Part shown: positions 59,046 to 64,000 of the stretch, one piece after another
How positions within the stretch are numbered: the stretch's first letter is position 1
How the letters are laid out: every line of letters begins with the position of its first letter
Source of the DNA: Siphonodentalium dalli
Taxonomy: Eukaryota > Mollusca > Scaphopoda > Gadilida > Siphonodentaliidae
Assembly: GCA_032622095.1 (NCBI GenBank)
Contig: CP136068.1
Location: forward strand, 7,975,314 to 8,039,313
Reading direction: 5' to 3'
DNA: 64,000 nucleotides
The notes under the pieces: model-generated
What the model was told of the DNA's origin: nothing
Database searches by the model: none
What the model saw: the letters and a program-made list of their open reading frames with translations, nothing else
Translations under genes and position numbers: made by a program

Positions 59046-59363
59046 TTGTGAATATCACAATGTTTTGTTCTGTACTTGTATGTCCGTAATGATATGTTAT
59101 TCACGTATAATTTAGTCATAAGATGCCATTACGGAGCGCATGCACAGAACAAAACAATGTGATATTCACACTCGGTACTCCTTCGGTTCACACTACTTTA
59201 TGCTGCTGTCATTTAGGTTGTCGAGAATTACCCTTAAAGATAAATATGTGACTCCACGGAATGTTTTGAAACAATTGGTTGTCACATATTTAGTCTTTAA
59301 GGGTATTTCTCGACAACCTAAATGACAGCAGCATAAAGTGGTGTGAACGGAAGGAGTACCGAG
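59046..59363. repeat. hairpin element plus outer inverted repeat
   Basis: The main hairpin (59170-59363) has arms of more than 60 bases (CTTCGGTTCACAC, ATGCTGCTGTCATTTAGG, AATTACCCTTAAAGA). Just outside, AATATCACAATGTTTTGTTC (59052-59071) is inverted at 59144-59167, so two inverted repeats are adjacent and share the middle segment. Confidence 0.75.
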
Positions 59364-59399
59364 TATCTAAATGAACCTCAATATTGTTCTATACTTCCG

Positions 59400-61000
59400 A
59401 CGATTAAAAAGAAAATTTCGATATTGCACCATAACTGCTTCGGGTACAACAACCATGCCAATCATCGTTCAACTATCCATCAGAGCACTACGTGTGCCTA
59501 GAAATTTCAAGAAAACAAAATAATGCCATTTGCAGGCGTATCACACTTGCGCACTCGCCAATCAAACACGATGAATTGATGACGCCCACTATCAATCGAT
59601 AATAATAGGAAAAAATTGTACATAAACGGTTTTATCATTTTTAGAATCAGTACACAATGCAATCAATATAACATAAACCACCTACGAAATATGTGCGACG
59701 TTTCATAATCGAGCAATTATCGGGTGCAGAACATAGGAAAATCGTTTTTGGGCGATAAATCGGGCGTATTTTGTGACAGGTTTGGATAATTTTTGCAGGG
59801 GATTTTTAATATGTGTTGTGAAGAAAGTCCCCGTGCACCATGAACAAAATTTCCGACATATCCTCGAGGAAATACGCACACAATCGACCTATAATGTGAA
59901 ATAGGCACATGATGTGATTATTTGATTCTGAAATAAGCAGATAATGGGCTCTTACCCGTCATTTCGTTTTATGCCGTGGGCCACAGTGAAAACACCCGAC
60001 AACGAGCGTACACAATGAACAGTCGTGAGTTGGCTTATTTGTGCCATTGCCCGCATATAATCTTAGAATCGCCACATTATGCGTCGATAATGTGAGTAAA
60101 ATGTTATCATTTTCAGCACATTATCGCCTCAAAATGAGGAGATTCTAAGCAGATTATCTACATAAAAAACGTTTTATTATAAGCAGATAATGTGATGGGT
60201 TTGAGGAGAACGGGCAGTAATTTCAGTGCACATGGTGTCTAGGTTAGGCAATATTTCTCGGATTTTGACTGGAGTATAAGATAGGTGGGTTACAGCCTGT
60301 CTATTTCAACTTTATGTGGCTTTTTCTTCGCATATAATCTCATAATGTTTAGCTCATTTTACTTATATCTTCTACTTATGAGGGTTTCTTACAATATAGC
60401 GGATTAAATTATAAGAATCAAACTTATTTCGGTAAAGGAGATGAGTTATAACATATATGTTTGAGGACATATTTACTATAACTCGCTTGTTTTTTCGGTT
60501 TAAACCCGCATAACCTTAATAGAAACAATATTTATTTCTTAGATATATTATTAACATAAAGTGAAAATGTTTAGATTCAGAATTGAAACATACTCCCGGG
60601 ATACATGCAAGTTGCGATCAAATTAATGTCTAAGACTCTGTTATTAATATTTTCAAATGTGTAACTTTTAAAATTTCCATCGATTGATTAGTTACTCTTA
60701 TTACTGCAGTTCCATACAAATATAAAACATATGTGTTCCAACTTTGCTTGGTTATATTGCAACATCTATCTTGTCAGTTTTATACGTATACGGCAGTAGA
60801 TCTCACCTACTTTGTCATCAATGATTTTGTTTGTGAATATCGCAGTTTGTGGAGCATCCATACATTCAGATTGGAAACATATACATTTTCTGCATGGTTA
60901 CATTGTAACTGCTCTCTTATCTGTACTTCTGTTGATAACTAATTGGTTGTAGAATTATATACATTCACTAGTACCGAGAATATACAAGATATATGATGTC
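59400..61000. other. intron DNA, no gene recognised
   Basis: GCAGATAATGTG-like words recur at 59935-60200. No other structure. This is inside the first visible lectin intron. Confidence 0.4.
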
Positions 61001-61004
61001 ATAC

Positions 61005-61076
61005 CTGCTGTGGTCCGGGGGACGGTTGTAGTTGTTACCGCCGTTGTTTGCTCCTGTTTCTTGGAGTCATCTGATT
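61005..61076 (-). CDS. C-type lectin gene: Thr-rich linker exon
   Basis: A 72-base exon lies between a good acceptor (CTATTCAG) and a good donor (CAG|GTATGACAT). Only one frame is open, and it gives a polar then Thr/Val-rich stretch (SDDSKKQEQTTAVTTTTVP and on) typical of an O-glycosylated linker in secreted proteins. Both ends are phase 1, which matches the next exon at 58351-58551. The short length makes the call dependent on that match. The upstream exon or exons with the signal peptide were not found between 61.1 kb and the window end. Confidence 0.6.
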
Positions 61077-61764
61077 CTGAATAGATGCAACACATAGTAC
61101 AAACAAGTTTGGAAACCACAAACTTGTCACAATTTTGTTAACAGCTTGTTAAGTGTATACCACTTGGGCAGTGACATGCTCTGAATTTTGGGGTTCATTA
61201 TACCATTGTCAAAAAAGAACCCACCTGCTTAGTGCTGTCATAAATATTATATTTAGATTAATTGCTGTTATCTCGCGTTCTAATTAAGTATTGATGATGG
61301 ATCTTCGAATGGTGGTATTTGTCCTATCCATATTGATATCGATCACGAGGGACATTATACAGAAAGTAGACTTCATTCGATGGTAAACAACCATGTTTCT
61401 TTGAGATGTACTCACTGATTGCAACTATACACACACATGACATGTCAGTGCTCCAACATTTGCATTGGAATGCCAAGCTGTTGGTCTATGTTAATCTTAA
61501 GTGGACAGTCTCTTGTGAAGAACTTCACTGTTGCGAACAGTATATATCGGCTGTTATATTTCGGTATGTTTTAGTGATCAGATATATACAAATAATGCTT
61601 TGTACAAACTAATGAAGGTATTTAATTATTTAAATAATTGGTCGCGAACGCGCAGCCTGTTTTGACAGCTATATATAGGCGGTTATCTATATATCGCATC
61701 TAGTTTGCTGAGGTAATGCTATCGATTTGACAAACCAAATAGATGGGTATAGCTAAAACACTGA

Positions 61765-62480
61765 ATCAGCAACTGTTCCCGGTAAAGTCCTGAACGGGAT
61801 TTTGAACTGCTGATCTGGGGTGGACGTCGGCCAAATGGTTTTCTATCCATGTACCTGGTTATGAACCATCGATAAAATGTCATTTGCATCACCTATACCC
61901 GAATAACTTTGTTAAAAATCAGTTAAATTGAGTTTTGGAGATTCTGCTGAACTACCCCAAACTGAAGTGCTGGACTGCTGAACTGGGGTGTATGTCGGCC
62001 AAATCGTGTTTTCTTCCTGTATTTCTTTATGGACCATCGATAAAATGTCATTTGCACAACACATACCCGACTATCCTCGTTAAAAATTGGTTAAACTGCG
62101 TTCGGGTAATCTGCTGAACTGCTCGATATGAACTGCTGAACGGGATTTTGAACTGCTGAACTGGTGTGGACGTCGGCCAAATTGCTTTCTATCCATGTAC
62201 CTGGTTATGTCCCATTAATTACAAGTCATTTGCACCACCTAAACTCTACTAACTTCGTTACAATTGAGTTAAACTGCGTTCGCGATAATCTGCTGAACTG
62301 CAGCCGCCGTACTGCTGAACGGGATTTTGAACTGCTGAAGAGGCATGGCGGGCGGTCAAAATGTATCCCCTTCCTGTATTGGCATATAACACATATATTA
62401 CGTGTCATTTACAAAACCTACAACCCGCCATCGTCGTTATATTTGAGTGAAACTAAAATCGGGAAATCTGCTGATCAGCG
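61765..62480 (+). repeat. ~178-bp tandem array, four units
   Basis: TGAACGGGATTTTGAACTGC followed by TGAACTGGGGTGGACGTCGG, a TCCATGTACCTGGTTATG segment and ATGTCATTTGCAC recurs at about 61792, 61969, 62139 and 62317. The last unit is the most diverged. The 158-codon frame at 62164-62640 begins in this array and is probably not a gene. Confidence 0.85.
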
Positions 62481-62639
62481 TTTTAGGTACATCCAAATAG
62501 ATGATACAAACATTACACAGCAAAAAACAAAAGACTTGAATCCATTATACAGTTACCGTTCATACACCACGACAATTATAGATTTATTATATCATGATAG
62601 GGAGGTGTCTGAAACTATAAAGAGTACGTTTCCACGTTA

Positions 62640-62935
62640 AGCTGCTTTCACGTCCGCTTCGCGCATCCGCTGGCACCACGTTATCTAATCTTGGGTCAAT
62701 TGAAACAGGAATGATTTATGTGGTATATAAAAGGTATATTCTACAAAAACTGTGATACAACCGTGAATATATCATGTCAAAACATGCGTGCTCCTAAAAT
62801 CGTTTTGGTCTCCTTTATGTCTTCTTTTGTTGTAGATGTAGAAATCAATCATGAGAACGTCCTCTTCATCGGAGGAATCCATGTCGAAATGACTATATGT
62901 ACACACCAATATTTCGTACCTATGTGAAAGCAGCT
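62640..62935. mobile_element. Harbinger-like MITE (296 bp)
   Basis: Perfect 12-base terminal inverted repeats AGCTGCTTTCAC/GTGAAAGCAGCT are flanked by TTA on both sides (62637-62639, 62936-62938). A 3-base TWA target is typical of PIF/Harbinger. No transposase. Confidence 0.75.
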
Positions 62936-63059
62936 TTATCTACATTTTGTTGGATTATAGCGATCACGTGTCGATATGCAACTATATCTTTATATGTGCG
63001 TCATTTCGTAACGCTGTTTTGTTGCAAAGAAGTTTGTGGGAGTTAAAGGCATGGATGGC

Positions 63060-64000
63060 ATTTGCGGGTGTGACTAATTACCGCCATGGCGCCCCCATGG
63101 ACCCGTGGACACTATATCTCGACGTTAGAAGGTAGCGACATACCAGCTTGAGGATTTTACTCGCTCGTCTCCGGCCTGTGTTATTAACCCCGCAAATGCC
63201 GATATTGGTTACGAGAGATCGGATGATCCTGGGTGTCTTCGTGTGATTTTGGACAGTATATTTTGGTGATGCGTGGTAGTGCAATAAACATGAGTGTGCC
63301 TTCCAAATATTGACTCGTTGACGCGTCCACGGCCGATCTTATTAACCCCTCAAAATCCGGTAAAAACCATATAAACAAAAAGATCCCGGAACCACCCGCG
63401 CGCCCCCCATGGGCACGTGGACACTATATCTCGACGTTATAACGTTGGCGACATACCCCACGAGGTCAACCTAGAAAATTGTACTCGCTCGCTCAACTCC
63501 GGTCGGTGTTATTAACCCCGCAAATGCCGATATTGGCTGAGAGAGCCCGGGGGAGCCCGGTGTCTTCGTGTGATTTTGGACAGTATATTTTGGTGATACG
63601 TGGTAGTGCAATAAACATGAGTGTGACTTCCTAATATTGACTCGTTGACGTATCCACGGCCGATCTTATTAACCCCTCAAAATCCGGTAAAAACCATATA
63701 ACAAAAGATCCCGGAACCACACACGCGCCCCCCATGGGCCCGTGGACACTATATCTCGACGTTATAACGTGGCGACATACCCCACGAGGTCAACCTAGAA
63801 AATTGTTATTGCTCGCTCGACTCCGGTCGGTGTTATTAACTCCGCAAATGCCGATATTGGCTGAGAGAGCCCGGGGGAGCCCGGTGTCTTCGTTTGTTTT
63901 CGCATAGTATATTTTCAAAAAACACACGAAGACACCCGGGATCACCCAGCCCTCTTAGCCAATATCGGCATTTTCGGGGTTAATAACACCGACCGGAGAC
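63060..64000. repeat. ~313-325 bp satellite ending in an inversion
   Basis: GTGGACACTATATCTCGACG recurs at 63105, 63418 and 63743. Each unit contains TTATTAACCCCGCAAATGCC, ATTTTGGACAGTATATTTTG and TTATTAACCCCTCAAAATCC. At about 63910 the sequence turns over: from there to the window end it is the complement of the 63830-63895 part of the array. The array continues beyond the window. Confidence 0.9.

Noticed and set aside
62164-62640. A 158-codon open frame on the plus strand
   Set aside because: Its first third is a reading of the ~178-bp tandem array and the rest has no domain or splice support.

Overview
This is eukaryotic, intron-bearing, AT-rich nuclear DNA from an animal. The only complete gene I can name is a Twist-family bHLH gene with the bilaterian C-terminal WR motif. 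The other genic signals are exons of a C-type lectin and a THAP-domain fragment. DIRS-type and LINE remnants, a Helitron-like element with tandem internal repeats, a tRNA-derived SINE and very many foldback MITEs suggest a marine invertebrate. A lophotrochozoan such as a mollusc or brachiopod is my best guess, but species cannot be fixed from the sequence alone. Gene density is very low: about 1.1 kb of convincing coding sequence in 64 kb.

Layout. 1-13 kb: repeat-rich and gene-free. It holds a 67-bp hairpin cassette found here and at 35.9 kb, a nested MITE (1.6-2.5 kb), a 15-copy 47-bp satellite (4.09-4.79 kb), several long perfect hairpins and a piggyBac-like MITE with TTAA flanks (11.4 kb). 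13.9-14.6 kb: twist on the minus strand, with a splice donor just past the stop that implies a 3'UTR intron, as in vertebrate Twist genes. 16-25 kb: copies of a dispersed repeat (called R1 here) that carries paired CGCTCTTT octamers spaced 42 bp apart, a hAT-like insertion, a cluster of four CACGTG boxes in a CpG-rich patch (22.6 kb) and a THAP-domain fragment (23.9-24.1 kb). 25.4-27.2 kb: an eight-copy ~160-bp array containing AAGATGGC motifs, then a SINE. 27.8-32.7 kb: a nearly identical 2.44-kb direct tandem duplication. 33-40.3 kb: MITEs and minisatellites. 41.3-44 kb: a decayed DIRS-type retroelement (gag and reverse transcriptase) interrupted by rearranged pieces of a second multicopy protein family.

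47.1-61.1 kb: three minus-strand exons of a C-type lectin gene. All the junctions seen are phase 1. They join a Thr-rich linker exon to both halves of one lectin domain across introns of 2.5 and 11 kb. The 11-kb intron holds an R1 copy, a TIR element, the Helitron-like element (49.0-51.9 kb) and the 3' end of a LINE (53.7-54.3 kb). The start of the lectin gene lies upstream of 61.1 kb and was not found. 61.8-64 kb: two further tandem arrays and a Harbinger-like MITE; the last array inverts near 63.91 kb and runs off the window.

No rRNA, true tRNA, CRISPR, operon or prokaryotic signal is present. Most open frames in the window are chance readings of repeats or non-coding DNA. The unusual content is mainly in the repeats: the 42-bp paired-octamer repeat, the shared hairpin cassette, the number of unrelated long palindromes, and the young 2.44-kb duplication.
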